From Chloroflexota bacterium (lineage in GTDB: Bacteria > Chloroflexota > Limnocylindria > P2-11E), in the NCBI GenBank assembly GCA_005889405.1, contig VBFY01000008.1:1-50089 (forward strand): a stretch of DNA of 50,089 nucleotides, read 5' to 3'. Under the pieces are notes generated by a model. It had not been told where the DNA came from, made no database searches, and worked only from the letters and a program-made list of their open reading frames with translations. Within the stretch, counting starts at the first letter, position 1; each line of letters begins with the position of its first letter. A program made the translations under genes and the position numbers. Below are positions 39,755-50,089 of this stretch, piece by piece.

Positions 39755-42172
39755 ATGACGGACGAAACGAAGACGACCACACCGGAGGGCGCGTACCCGC
39801 ACGATCTACCAGTGGTACCGCTGCGCGAGGCGGTCGTTTTCCCGAAGCTGGTCGTACCGCTCGGCGTCGGCCGCGAGAAGTCCGTCGCCGCGATCAATGC
39901 CGCGATGGCGGAGGAGCGGCACCTCATCGTGCTCGTCGCGCAGCGCGACGCCGAGATCGACGACGTGCAGCCCGAGCAGATCTACAGCGTCGGCACCGTT
40001 GCCGAGATCGTGCGCCTGCTCCGGATCCCGGACGGCAGCGCGCAGATCATCGTGCAGGGCGCGCAGCGCGTGAAGATCACCGGCTATCAGCCCGAGTCCC
40101 GCTTCTTCCGCGTCACGTTCGAGCCGATCGCCGAGGAGCTCGGTGACCCGGTAGAGCGCGAGGCGCAGCTCCGCAATGTGAAGGCGCTCTTCGAGCGCTA
40201 CGTCGACAACGGCGGATCCATCCTGCCGGAGCTCGCGATGACCGCGAAGAACACCGATGACCCGGCGCATTTCGCGGATCTCGTCGCGTCCAGCCCCGAC
40301 CTCACGCTGGAGCAGCGCCAGCACCTGCTCGAGACGCGCAACGTCATCGAGCGGCTGCGGTTCCTCGGCGTTTTCCTCGCGAAGCAGAACGAGATCCTCG
40401 AGCTGAAGCAGAAGATCCAGAGCGAGGTCCAGCAGACGCTCGACAAGACGCAGCGCGAATACATCCTGCGCGAGCAGATGAAGGCCATCCAGAAGGAGCT
40501 CGGCGACGACGACCAGGGCTCCGAGGTGCGCGAGCTCCGCGAGAAGATCGAAGCGGCCGGCATGCCTGACCCCGTGAAGGAGAAGGCGCTCAAGGAGCTT
40601 GGCCGTCTCGAGAAGATCCCGCAGGCGTCGCCTGAGACAGGTGTCATCCGCACCTACGTCGACTGGCTCGTGTCGCTTCCGTGGAAGGTGGCCGCGAACG
40701 ACGACTGGGACATCGCCCAGGCTGCGAAGATCCTCGACGAGGACCACTACGGCCTGCCGAAGGTGAAGGACCGGATCATCGAATACATGGCGGTGCGCAA
40801 GCTCTCGCAGAACCTGCGCGCCCCGATCCTGTGCTTCGTCGGCCCGCCCGGCGTGGGCAAGACCTCGCTCGGCAAATCCATCGCGCGCGCGATGGGCCGC
40901 AAGTTCATCCGCATGTCGCTTGGCGGCATCCGCGACGAGGCGGAGATCCGCGGGCACCGGCGCACCTACGTGGGCGCGCTCCCCGGCCGGATCCTGCAGA
41001 ACATGAAGACGGCCGGCGAGGTGAACCCCGTGTTCATGCTCGACGAGATCGACAAGGTCGGCGCGGACTTCCGCGGCGATCCGAGCTCGGCGCTGCTCGA
41101 GGTGCTCGACCCGGAGCAGAACAACACCTTCTCCGACCACTACCTCGAGGTGCCGTACGACCTGTCGAAGGTCATCTTCATCACGACGGCCAACATCGAG
41201 GACACGATCATCGCGCCGCTTCGCGACCGCATGGAGATCATCCGCCTCCCTGGTTACACCGAGGAGGAAAAGCTCCACATCGCGACGGGCTATCTCGTGC
41301 CGCGCCAGCTGAAGCAGCACGGTCTCGAGGACGGGCGACTCGTGATCAACGACGAGGTGCTCCGCGAGCTCGTCCGCCGGTACACGCGCGAGGCCGGGGT
41401 CCGCAACCTCGAGCGGGAGATCGGGACGATCTGCCGCAAGGTCGCGCGCGCGATCGCCGAGGGCAAGACCGACAAGGTCGAGATCACGCTCGAGCTCGTC
41501 GCCGAATACCTCGGTCCGCAGCGCTTCGACTACGGTCTGGCCGAAGAAGAAGATCAGATCGGAGCCGCCACCGGCGTCTCGGTGTCCGAGGCGGGCGGCG
41601 ACGTGCTCACCGTCGAGGCGACGGTCATCGATGGCAAAGACGAGGACTTCACGCTCACCGGCCAGATCGGCAAGGTGATGGAGGAGTCAGCGCGCGCTGC
41701 GCTGTCGTACGTGCGAGCGCACGAGCGTGACTTCGGTATCCCGAAGGGATTCTTCGAGGACCACGCGATGCACATCCACGTTCCGGCGGGCGCCATCCCG
41801 AAGGACGGCCCCTCCGCCGGTGTGACGATGGCGACAGCCATCGTGTCGGCCCTCTCGGGTCGTCGCGTGCGACGCGACGTCGCGATGACCGGCGAGATCA
41901 CGCTCCGTGGCCGGGTGCTGCCGATCGGTGGAGTGAAGGAGAAGCTGCTCGCGGCGCACCGCGCCGGGATCAAGGTCTTCATCCTTCCCGAGAAGAACAA
42001 GAGGGACCTGATCGACATCCCGAAGGAAGTTCTCGACACGGTCGAGATCAAGACGGTCGACAACGTCGACCAGGTCCTGAAGATCGCGCTCCAACCGGGG
42101 CAACCAACGGTGACGCCGGCGCAGCTCGAGGCGGCCACGCACGCGACGGTCGTCCCACCGCCGGCGCACTAG
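39755..42172 (+). CDS. lon: ATP-dependent Lon protease
   Basis: An 805-residue AAA+ serine protease of the LonA type, which degrades misfolded and some regulatory proteins. It has the N-terminal substrate domain (about 15-205, [19 protein letters not shown]), a coiled-coil region ([36 protein letters not shown]), the Walker [20 protein letters not shown] (about 362-380), Walker [12 protein letters not shown], and a peptidase domain with the catalytic dyad S687 ([12 protein letters not shown]) and K730 ([14 protein letters not shown]). All parts are intact. Start ATG 39755. The hairpin upstream suggests expression separate from or reduced relative to hsp20. Confidence 0.98.
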   Translation: MTDETKTTTPEGAYPHDLPVVPLREAVVFPKLVVPLGVGREKSVAAINAAMAEERHLIVLVAQRDAEIDDVQPEQIYSVGTVAEIVRLLRIPDGSAQIIVQGAQRVKITGYQPESRFFRVTFEPIAEELGDPVEREAQLRNVKALFERYVDNGGSILPELAMTAKNTDDPAHFADLVASSPDLTLEQRQHLLETRNVIERLRFLGVFLAKQNEILELKQKIQSEVQQTLDKTQREYILREQMKAIQKELGDDDQGSEVRELREKIEAAGMPDPVKEKALKELGRLEKIPQASPETGVIRTYVDWLVSLPWKVAANDDWDIAQAAKILDEDHYGLPKVKDRIIEYMAVRKLSQNLRAPILCFVGPPGVGKTSLGKSIARAMGRKFIRMSLGGIRDEAEIRGHRRTYVGALPGRILQNMKTAGEVNPVFMLDEIDKVGADFRGDPSSALLEVLDPEQNNTFSDHYLEVPYDLSKVIFITTANIEDTIIAPLRDRMEIIRLPGYTEEEKLHIATGYLVPRQLKQHGLEDGRLVINDEVLRELVRRYTREAGVRNLEREIGTICRKVARAIAEGKTDKVEITLELVAEYLGPQRFDYGLAEEEDQIGAATGVSVSEAGGDVLTVEATVIDGKDEDFTLTGQIGKVMEESARAALSYVRAHERDFGIPKGFFEDHAMHIHVPAGAIPKDGPSAGVTMATAIVSALSGRRVRRDVAMTGEITLRGRVLPIGGVKEKLLAAHRAGIKVFILPEKNKRDLIDIPKEVLDTVEIKTVDNVDQVLKIALQPGQPTVTPAQLEAATHATVVPPPAH

Positions 42173-42184
42173 CGGAGGACCGGT

Positions 42185-43147
42185 ATGCCGGTCGAATACA
42201 AGGACTACTACAAGACGCTCGGCGTCTCGAAGAATGCGAGCGCCGAGGAGATCAAGAAGGCATACCGGAAGCTCGCGCGCCAGCATCACCCTGACGTCAA
42301 CAGGAAGCCCGAGGCGGAGAAGCGCTTCAAGGAGATCAACGAGGCCAACGAGGTCCTCTCCGACCCCGAGAAGCGCAAGCGCTACGACGCCGTCGGTCCG
42401 GAGTGGGAGCGGTTCCAGCAGGGTGGTCAGCAGCCGGGTGGATTCCAGTGGGTCTACACCGGACCGCCCGGCCAAGATCCGTTCAACGGCGAAGCAGGTG
42501 GGTTCTCCGACTTCTTCCGCACGCTGTTCGGTGAGGGCGCCGCGGACTTCGATACCGGACCCCTGTTCGGGCGTCCGAGCACCCGACGCCGACGCGCGGT
42601 CGCCGGCGCGGACGTCGAGCACGAGGTCGAGATCACGCTGGCCGAGGCGTACAAGGGAACAGAACGGTCGGTCGAGCTCCGGCTCCCCGATGGGACGACG
42701 CGCCGTCTCAGCGTGAAGGTCCCCGCGGGCGTGCGCGACGGCCAGCGCATCCGGCTCGCTGGTCAGGGTGCGCCGGGGGGCGGCGGCGGACCGGCCGGCG
42801 ACCTGTTCCTGCGCGTGCGCGTGCGACCACATCCGGTGTTCGAGCGCGACGGAGAGGATCTGAGGCTGGTGCTTCCGGTGGCCCTGCACGAGGCGCTGCT
42901 GGGCGCGGACGTGACGGTGCCGACCCTCAAAGGTCGCGTGTCGCTTCGCATTCCGCCGGAGACGCAGAACGGCCGGACCATCCGACTCGCGGGGCAGGGC
43001 ATGCCGCGCGCGACAGGCGGCCACGGCGATCTCTACGTGACCCTCAAGGTCGTGCTGCCGACGAAGCTGACCGACAAGGAACGCGAGCTCGTGAGGGAGC
43101 TCGCGGCATCGCGCGCAGACGAGGATCCTCGCAAGAGCCTGCTGTAG
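42185..43147 (+). CDS. DnaJ-family co-chaperone, CbpA type (no zinc finger)
   Basis: A 320-residue J-protein that stimulates DnaK ATPase. The J domain occupies residues 6-70 with the essential HPD at 35-37 ([14 protein letters not shown]). A Gly/Phe-like linker (about 75-135) is followed by the two-part C-terminal substrate-binding domain ([28 protein letters not shown]-like [16 protein letters not shown]). The four CxxCxGxG zinc repeats of DnaJ are absent, so CbpA is the nearest match. ATG 42185 has GGAGG seven bases upstream. It sits between lon and clpB in the heat-shock run. Confidence 0.95.
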   Translation: MPVEYKDYYKTLGVSKNASAEEIKKAYRKLARQHHPDVNRKPEAEKRFKEINEANEVLSDPEKRKRYDAVGPEWERFQQGGQQPGGFQWVYTGPPGQDPFNGEAGGFSDFFRTLFGEGAADFDTGPLFGRPSTRRRRAVAGADVEHEVEITLAEAYKGTERSVELRLPDGTTRRLSVKVPAGVRDGQRIRLAGQGAPGGGGGPAGDLFLRVRVRPHPVFERDGEDLRLVLPVALHEALLGADVTVPTLKGRVSLRIPPETQNGRTIRLAGQGMPRATGGHGDLYVTLKVVLPTKLTDKERELVRELAASRADEDPRKSLL

Positions 43148-43185
43148 CGTGACCAACACAGCCCATGTTTTAGGCAGGTAATGAA

Positions 43186-45828
<2,643 letters not shown>

Positions 45829-45851
45829 CGCGGTTCGCGGCGGCGGCCGTT

Positions 45852-45863
45852 TAGCCTAGGACG
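45852..45863 (+). promoter_or_regulatory. -10 TAGCCT six bases before the M28 gene ATG
   Basis: TAGCCT (45852-45857), six bases (45858-45863), ATG 45864. The spacing equals that at hspR, rsmG and the cupredoxin gene, so a leaderless message is expected. No good -35 is seen. There is no Shine-Dalgarno sequence in usable position. Confidence 0.55.
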
Positions 45864-46928
45864 ATGAGGGCCTGCGCCGCGCTCCTGCTCATCCTGGTCG
45901 TCGCGTGCGATGCGGCGCCGGGCGGCTCGTCCAGCCGCTCGTCGCCTGCGGCCGCGTCACCGACACCAAGCTCGTCGATCGCCGCGACCGCGACGTCTCG
46001 CCCAGCGACGACACCCAGCCCGACACCGAGACCGATCGCCGACGTCCTCGCGCAGATCGATCCGGCGAAGCTCGACGACCACATGCGCGCGCTCGCGTCC
46101 TTCCAATCACGCCATCCGCTGCATCCGGGGCACGCGAAGGCGGTCGCCTATCTCATGGAGCAGCTCTCCGCGATCCCGGGCGTGGTCGTGCAGGACGTCC
46201 CGACCGCGTACAACGGCGTCCGGCTCGACAACATCCTCGCCACCATCGCTCCACCGGGTCCGCGCCCAGAAGGCTTCGTCGACGTCGCCGGGATGATCTG
46301 CGCGCACTACGACTCGACCGCCAATCGCACGCCCGGCTGGCGCCCCGCCATCGATCCCGCTCCGGGCGCCGACGACAACGCGACCGGCGCGGCCGCGTTG
46401 CTCGAGTACGCGCGCGTCCTCGCTGCGGACCGCGCCTCGCTGCGCATGCCGATCGTGCTCGCCTTCTTCGACGGCGAGGAGTACTTCTTCAAAGGCAGCC
46501 TCGCGTATCTCCAGTCGCTCCCGCCGAATCCGTTTCGCTGGGTCATCAACATCGACATGGTCGGATTCAATCCGCTCGCCGACCGGCTCGACCTCGTCTA
46601 CTACACGACCAAGTCCGCCTCGCTCCGCGACCGCGTCAGAGAGGCGAATCAGCGCTACGGCATCGGAGTGTCGCCGCTGGTCGAGCAGCTCGCGACGACC
46701 GACGCGTTCATCCTCGACGCCGCGCCCTTCGGTCTCGTCGGCGGCATCCCATCGGTCGCGCTCGTTCAGCGGTATGGTGAGAACGATGCGACCTTTCCCG
46801 GCAACTACACATTCCATACGGTGAACGACACGCCCGACAAGATCACCAACAAACGTCTCTGGCTGAAGGCCGCGAAGCTCACGCTCGCGACAGCGCTCGA
46901 CTTGGCACGCGGTGGGGCGCAGCTCTGA
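45864..46928 (+). CDS. M28-family metallopeptidase lipoprotein
   Basis: A 354-residue exported zinc aminopeptidase. The lipoprotein signal ends at C15 (LLILVVAC), followed by a Ser/Thr/Pro linker to about residue 57. The dizinc site of the M28 fold is complete: H148 and D150 (ICAHYDST), D170 (GADDNATG), E205/E206 (FFDGEEYFF), D231 (INIDMVG) and H318 (NYTFHTVNDT). It would trim amino-terminal residues of peptides outside the cell. It probably forms an operon with the next small membrane protein, whose best reading frame overlaps the stop. Confidence 0.92.
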   Translation: MRACAALLLILVVACDAAPGGSSSRSSPAAASPTPSSSIAATATSRPATTPSPTPRPIADVLAQIDPAKLDDHMRALASFQSRHPLHPGHAKAVAYLMEQLSAIPGVVVQDVPTAYNGVRLDNILATIAPPGPRPEGFVDVAGMICAHYDSTANRTPGWRPAIDPAPGADDNATGAAALLEYARVLAADRASLRMPIVLAFFDGEEYFFKGSLAYLQSLPPNPFRWVINIDMVGFNPLADRLDLVYYTTKSASLRDRVREANQRYGIGVSPLVEQLATTDAFILDAAPFGLVGGIPSVALVQRYGENDATFPGNYTFHTVNDTPDKITNKRLWLKAAKLTLATALDLARGGAQL

Positions 46929-46960
46929 CCCGACGGATCAGCGTCCGGGCGCAGCTCGCG

Positions 46961-47248
46961 ATGTTCGCCGGCCTGTTGGCGATCTTCGTGATCGCGTTCC
47001 TGTACCTCCGCCCTCCGGAGGGAGCGCTCAGCGACGCGGAGTACGTCGCGATCGCGAAGGCCACGCCCCAGGGCCAGCTGTTCTTCGACGCGTACGACGC
47101 GCCGTGCGAGGTCACGCGGGTGTGGACCGTGCAGGTGAACTGCGACTATCTCCCGACGGGCGCCACCGCGACGGAGAAGTTCCGCGTGCACATCGACCCG
47201 CGCACGAACACGATCATCGAGGTCGAGGCACAGTTCACGCCGCGATGA
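46961..47248 (+). CDS. Small membrane-anchored protein, unknown function
   Basis: A 95-residue protein with one N-terminal membrane helix (FAGLLAIFVIAFLYL) and a small extracytoplasmic domain with two Cys (APCEV and VNCDY) that may form a disulfide. I do not recognise the family. ATG 46961 is the canonical start, but the frame is open upstream to CTG 46925. That CTG overlaps the M28 stop in the same four-base pattern (CTGA) used at other junctions, and would add a basic n-region (TRRISVRAQLA). The short gap 47249-47269 to the convergent DUF1059 gene shows no terminator. Confidence 0.65.
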   Translation: MFAGLLAIFVIAFLYLRPPEGALSDAEYVAIAKATPQGQLFFDAYDAPCEVTRVWTVQVNCDYLPTGATATEKFRVHIDPRTNTIIEVEAQFTPR

Positions 47249-47269
47249 TCCGGCTCTCGCGGGCTGCGG

Positions 47270-47428
47270 TCAGGCGACGGCCTGGATCAGGGCTTTGGCC
47301 TGCTCGGTCGTGATCTCCTGACCGTGGCTCGACTTCGCGTGTAGTTGGGTCATCCGCACGAGCTCGTCCTCGTCGCGGCTGCGGACCTCGAAGCCGCAGG
47401 GGCAGCGCAGGCTCTTCAGCTCGGTCAC
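47270..47428 (-). CDS. DUF1059-type small protein
   Basis: A 52-residue protein with LKSLRCPCGFEVRSRDEDEL and LHAKSSHGQEITTEQ, matching the small DUF1059 family: a CxC pair, a Phe-Glu-V/A segment, and a His-containing second half. The Cys and His residues may bind a metal. GTG 47428 is chosen because it starts the family-conserved part; a longer open frame upstream is antisense to nothing conserved and overlaps the neighbouring gene. It follows the ABM-like gene on the same strand by ten bases. Confidence 0.7.
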   Translation of the reverse strand: MTELKSLRCPCGFEVRSRDEDELVRMTQLHAKSSHGQEITTEQAKALIQAVA

Positions 47429-47438
47429 CAGCCCATCT

Positions 47439-47738
47439 CTACCACTGATTCCAGTCGGAATCCACCCACACGTGCACCTCGGGCTCGCCGTCGAAGAGCT
47501 TGCCGAAGAACTCGCGTATCTGCGGCGATCCCGCAAAGCCTTGGATGCCCTCGAGGCTCGACCACGTGTCGACGCCGAAGAATGCCCGTGGATCGTTCGG
47601 GTCGAGGTAGACGGCGTGAGTGAGGTCGCCTGCCTTCCTCGCGGCGTCCTTTGTCGCGCCGGTCACATCGTCGTGGTACTTCTTCGCCGCCGCCGGCTGG
47701 TCGCGTAGCTTTCCGCGAATGGTGACGGTGTACTTCAT
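47439..47738 (-). CDS. Dimeric alpha-beta-barrel (ABM/EthD-like) protein
   Basis: A 99-residue protein. The start MKYTVTIRGKLRD, a helix AAAKKYHDDVTGATKDAAR, then DLTHAVYLDPNDPRAFFGVD and a C-terminal strand VHVWVDSDW give the ferredoxin-like fold of antibiotic-biosynthesis-monooxygenase/EthD-type proteins. No catalytic residues can be assigned. ATG 47738 has GGAGG six bases upstream; the adjacent ATG 47741 is too close to it. It is divergent from the SARP-like regulator, with a 65-base gap (47739-47803) in which no clear promoter hexamers are seen. Confidence 0.72.
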   Translation of the reverse strand: MKYTVTIRGKLRDQPAAAKKYHDDVTGATKDAARKAGDLTHAVYLDPNDPRAFFGVDTWSSLEGIQGFAGSPQIREFFGKLFDGEPEVHVWVDSDWNQW

Positions 47739-47803
47739 CATGTCCTCCACCGTGTTGTGATCGGCCCCATCGTCGAACGACAACCTTGTGGTTTCCTTGT
47801 CGC

Positions 47804-48550
47804 GTGCGGGTATTCATCTGCGGGTCCCTGCGTATCGAATTCGAGCGGTCGAGCGTCAGCGAGGCGGCCCTTCCTGGTCGGCTCGGCCGCCGTCTGTGGG
47901 CCTACCTGGTGTTGAACCGGCGCCGACCCATCGGTCGCGGCGAGCTCGCGGAGGCGCTGTGGCAAGATGCGTCTCCCGACGCCGCCGACGCGAGCCTGAA
48001 CGCGCTCGTCAGCCGGCTGCGCGCGCTCCTCTTACGCGGGGCCGCCGACCATGCGGCGCTTCGCGCCTCGACCGGCACCTACGTGCTGGTGCTCCCCGAC
48101 GACGTCGTGGTCGACCGCGAGCGCGCCTGGGCGGCGATCAATCATGTTCGTGCCATCCGCCGGCAGGGCGACATCCGCGGGGCATGGGCGGAAGCGGTGA
48201 TCGCGAACGAGATCGCCGCACGCGGATTCCTTCCGGGCGAGGACGGCGAATGGATCGAAGCGGAACGAAGGACGCTCCGCGACATCGAGCTGCAGGCGCT
48301 GGAGGCGATCGGCGATGCCGAGATCGACCAGGCGCGCCCGGAGGAGGCCGAGCGCGTGGCGCGGCGCCTCATCGCCACTGACGCACTTCGCGAATCGGGA
48401 TACCGCCTTCTCATGCGTGCACTCGCCGCGGGCGGGAATCGGGCGCAGGCGATACGCGTGATGGCTGAGTGCCGCGCCGCGCTCGCGGCGGCCTCGGCGT
48501 CGCCGTCGGCCGAGACCGAGCGGGTCTTTCGTCAGGTGCTCACGCCCTGA
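47804..48550 (+). CDS. SARP/BTAD-type transcriptional regulator
   Basis: A 248-residue protein. The N-terminal winged-helix (about 1-95: RVFICGSLRIEFERSSVS; LGRRLWAYLVLNRRRPIGR; ALWQDASPDAADASLNALVSR) is followed by a bacterial transcriptional activation (BTAD) helical domain (about 100-245; AEAVIANEIAARGFLPGEDG and a TPR-like C-terminus). This matches SARP-type activators, although the protein lacks extra NTPase or TPR domains. GTG 47804 starts directly at the first strand; TTG 47786 is an alternative. Divergent position suggests control of the ABM-like and DUF1059 genes. The last 11 bases overlap the convergent methyltransferase gene. Confidence 0.82.
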   Translation: MRVFICGSLRIEFERSSVSEAALPGRLGRRLWAYLVLNRRRPIGRGELAEALWQDASPDAADASLNALVSRLRALLLRGAADHAALRASTGTYVLVLPDDVVVDRERAWAAINHVRAIRRQGDIRGAWAEAVIANEIAARGFLPGEDGEWIEAERRTLRDIELQALEAIGDAEIDQARPEEAERVARRLIATDALRESGYRLLMRALAAGGNRAQAIRVMAECRAALAAASASPSAETERVFRQVLTP

Positions 48551-49061
48551 CGCTTTCGGCCGAAAAGATCCGACCGAGGAATCGGCTCGGCACGATCCCC
48601 AGCTTTCGCGTACCGGTGAAGCCGCTCGCATCGGCGAGCGCGCGCCACGTCTCGAACGACAGCGGATGCGGCACGTAGGCATTCCCGCGGTCCGTGTCGT
48701 ACTCCACGAGCAGCAATCGTCCGGACGACTTCAGCATCCGGTGGACGAGAGCGAGCACCGGTGCCTTGTCGCGAACGAAATGGAGCGAGTTCGCCATGAC
48801 GACGCCGTCGAGCGTCTCCAGGTCGAGCGGCTTCGTGAAGTCCGCGCTCAGCGTCCGGACCGTCGCGCCGTCCCGCCGGACCGCGCGCTCGAGCTCCCGC
48901 AGGGCGCCACCGTCGCGGTCGACCGCGATGACCTCGCCCCCCGGCCCCACGAGCTCCGCCAGCGCGAGCGTGAAGGCGCCGGCGCCGGCGCCGAGATCGG
49001 CCCACGTTCCGCCGTGCGTCACGCCGTCCCGCAAAAGGCGAACGTGGTCCGCGTGATCCAC
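48540..49061 (-). CDS. Class I SAM-dependent methyltransferase
   Basis: A 173-residue methyltransferase. Motif I is WADLGAGAGAFTLALAELVG (about 20-39); the acidic end of strand 2 is in VIAVDRDGGAL; motif IV is LDGVVMANSLHFVRDK; then LKSSGRLLLVEYDTDRGN. The protein is short, with a minimal Rossmann fold and a short N-terminal cap, so the substrate cannot be predicted. GTG 49061 overlaps the dtd stop by one base (TAGTG), so the genes are coupled. The 3' end overlaps the convergent regulator. Confidence 0.88.
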   Translation of the reverse strand: MDHADHVRLLRDGVTHGGTWADLGAGAGAFTLALAELVGPGGEVIAVDRDGGALRELERAVRRDGATVRTLSADFTKPLDLETLDGVVMANSLHFVRDKAPVLALVHRMLKSSGRLLLVEYDTDRGNAYVPHPLSFETWRALADASGFTGTRKLGIVPSRFLGRIFSAESVRA

Positions 49062-49534
49062 TAGCCCCTGCGCCCGAGGTCGGCCTGCGCCCAGCCGTCG
49101 GTGGAGAGGACGATCGTCACCGGTCCGTCAGCCTCGAGGACGATGCGCATGTCGGCCCCGAACCGGCCCGGCGCGACGGTGGCATCGGCACCGCGCAGCA
49201 CGCCGCAGAACGCATCGAAGAGGCGCCTGCCCACCTCAGGTGGCGCGGCCGCGGTGAAGTCCGGCCGTCGCCCATGCCGTACGTCGCCGTACAGGGTGAA
49301 CTGAGGGATGACGAGGACGCTTCCGCCGATGTCCTTCAGCGTGCGGTCGAGGCGGCCGCGGCCGTCGTCGAAGATGCGCAGCGCGAGGAGCTTCGCGGCG
49401 AGGCGCTCACCGTCCTCGGGTCGATCGTCGGCCGCGACACCGAGCAGCACCGCGAGGCCGGGGCCGATGGTCGTGATCGTCTCGTCCGCGACGTGGACGG
49501 ACGCGGAGCGGACGCGTTGGACGACCGCGCGCAC
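49061..49534 (-). CDS. dtd: D-aminoacyl-tRNA deacylase
   Basis: A 157-residue proofreading enzyme that removes D-amino acids from mischarged tRNA. The start MRAVVQRVRSASVHV is characteristic. The first active-site motif reads VLVIPQFTLYGDVRHGRRPD (SQFTL normally, here PQFTL). The second motif is ADGPVTIVLSTDGW (NxxGPVT-type cross-subunit loop). GTG 49534 gives the exact family N-terminus. Translation is coupled to the methyltransferase. The Ser-to-Pro change before QFTL is worth noting but lies just outside the core motif. Confidence 0.93.
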   Translation of the reverse strand: MRAVVQRVRSASVHVADETITTIGPGLAVLLGVAADDRPEDGERLAAKLLALRIFDDGRGRLDRTLKDIGGSVLVIPQFTLYGDVRHGRRPDFTAAAPPEVGRRLFDAFCGVLRGADATVAPGRFGADMRIVLEADGPVTIVLSTDGWAQADLGRRG

Positions 49535-49549
49535 CGCCGCTTGGTCCTG

Positions 49550-49756
49550 TTAGTCCAGCATCCAGGGATTGTCGCCGCGAACGACGGATTCGACCTCGCT
49601 CGCAGACAGATGCCCGGGTGCGAACACCGTCATGCTCTTGTCGAGCGGCAGCCGGGTCACGTAGGTGACCTTCCCGAAGCGATAGCCGTGTTGGAACAGG
49701 AAGTGTTTGCCATCGATCTCGAGGCGCTGGCGGCGATCGGTGGATGTGGCGGGCAC
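49550..49756 (-). CDS. Small conserved-looking protein, unknown function
   Basis: A 68-residue protein (RRQRLEIDGKHFLFQHGYRF; KVTYVTRLPLDKSMTVFAPG; LSASEVESVVRGDNPWMLD). No domain was recognised, although it reads as a compact alpha/beta fold. The GTG at 49756 is chosen because a CATACT -10-like hexamer stands exactly six bases upstream on this strand, the same arrangement as other leaderless genes here. The frame is open further upstream without protein-like character. It precedes dtd by 15 bases and may be co-transcribed with it. Confidence 0.6.
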   Translation of the reverse strand: MPATSTDRRQRLEIDGKHFLFQHGYRFGKVTYVTRLPLDKSMTVFAPGHLSASEVESVVRGDNPWMLD

Positions 49757-49768
49757 GCGGCCAGTATG
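49757..49768 (-). promoter_or_regulatory. -10-like CATACT six bases before GTG 49756
   Basis: Read on the minus strand, CATACT (49768-49763) is followed by six bases and GTG. The spacing equals that at the leaderless genes at 22892, 22910, 38793 and 45864. No -35 is clear. Confidence 0.4.
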
Positions 49769-49808
49769 GAGAAGGGGCCGCGTGCCCGCCCTCAGCGCAG
49801 CTTCGGGA

Positions 49809-49994
49809 CTATTCGGAGAGCGGCCAGGGCGCGGGTGGTGGCGGCGGAGCGTCATCGCCCGGCAGACCTGGGTCGTACGGCACCACGTCGAGGTTGGAAC
49901 CGCCGTCGTCCGCGGCAGCCACGTTCGCCGTGAGCGCGAAGACCATGAGGGCCAACACGATCACGCGAATGAGTAGCGAGCGAACTGGTGTCAC
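49809..49994 (-). CDS. Small secreted proline-rich protein
   Basis: A 61-residue protein with a signal peptide (SLLIRVIVLALMVFALTANV, cleavage near AAA-DDG) and a mature part of about 33 residues rich in Asp, Gly and Pro (DDAPPPPPAPWPLSE). GTG 49994 has AGGGGAG about seven bases upstream. No family recognised. It could be a surface or secreted peptide; coding is supported mainly by the clean signal peptide and ribosome-binding site. Confidence 0.5.
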   Translation of the reverse strand: MTPVRSLLIRVIVLALMVFALTANVAAADDGGSNLDVVPYDPGLPGDDAPPPPPAPWPLSE

Positions 49995-50030
49995 CTCTGT
50001 CTCCCCTCGTTCCCTCCCCCGTTCGGCGGA

Positions 50031-50060
50031 TTGTGCCCGCTGAGTGGGGTTGGCTATCCT
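50031..50060 (+). promoter_or_regulatory. Candidate forward promoter at the window end
   Basis: TTGTGC (50031-50036), 18 bases, TATCCT (50055-50060). The gene it would serve lies beyond the window; no start codon is recognised in 50061-50089. The strand 49995-50030 is pyrimidine-rich and contains the ribosome-binding site of the minus-strand secreted protein. Confidence 0.45.
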
Positions 50061-50089
50061 CCGGCGAGTCTACGAACGCTGAACAGTGC

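Noticed and set aside
41687-43159. Long minus-strand frame of 490 codons over lon and dnaJ
   Set aside because: Both plus-strand genes are unmistakable; the antisense frame is a codon-bias shadow.

Overview
The window is a high-GC bacterial chromosome segment with short intergenic gaps (none above about 300 bases). Many genes are joined by 1 to 4 base start/stop overlaps (ATGA, GTGA, TGATG). I see no phage genes, insertion sequences, CRISPR arrays, rRNA or tRNA. The gene content (F-type ATPase, MreB, SpoIID-like protein without sporulation genes, HspR-type heat-shock control, APC/KimA-type permeases beside TrkA genes, several GT-C membrane glycosyltransferases) fits a high-GC, actinobacteria-like or Chloroflexota-like soil or freshwater organism. 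Chloroflexota (Limnocylindria-like) is my best guess, but it is an inference without a database search.

Layout. 1-1286: end of the ATP synthase operon (atpD partial, atpC). 1406-3638: lipoprotein beta-propeller, Nudix hydrolase, VOC protein. 3677-5938: a divergent iron module in which a DtxR-type repressor (with a HicB-DinB fusion downstream) faces an FTR1 iron permease across two DtxR-box-like sites. 5994-13609: mreB, then a tightly coupled surface-glycan run (WecG/TagA, GT4, PHP, flippase-like membrane protein, two GT-C-like membrane proteins). 13616-16920: a NarL/DegU-type signalling cluster whose receiver has Glu where the phosphorylated Asp should be, and whose second kinase has lost its ATP-binding signatures. 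16924-21645 (minus): two more membrane glycosyltransferases, a SpoIID protein and hpt. 21700-22892 (minus): two tandem anchored cupredoxins. 22910-25533: rsmG, a divergent hisA-like gene, a phosphoesterase and a PrcB-type lipoprotein.

25585-34139 reads as a potassium-homeostasis island: two tandem KimA-like permeases, a universal stress protein, a short and a full TrkA/RCK protein, and, on the other strand, KdpE, a KdpD without its N-terminal sensor domains, and a stand-alone copy of the cytosolic C-terminal domain of the permeases. No kdpFABC is present. 34148-38601: Hsp70-like ATPase, exported propeller, and an OmpR/PhoB-type two-component pair with Pho-box-like repeats in its divergent promoter. 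38793-45828: a heat-shock run hspR-hsp20-lon-dnaJ-clpB behind a near-consensus sigma-70 promoter. 45864-50089: M28 peptidase lipoprotein, small proteins, a SARP-like regulator, a methyltransferase, D-aminoacyl-tRNA deacylase and two small minus-strand genes.

A recurring signal is a -10 hexamer followed by exactly six bases and then a start codon (both divergent genes at 22892/22910, hspR at 38793, the M28 gene at 45864, a 68-residue gene at 49756). This indicates leaderless transcription. At a few loci the same logic, or the best N-terminus, points to near-cognate starts (ATC, ACG, CTG); this is inference.
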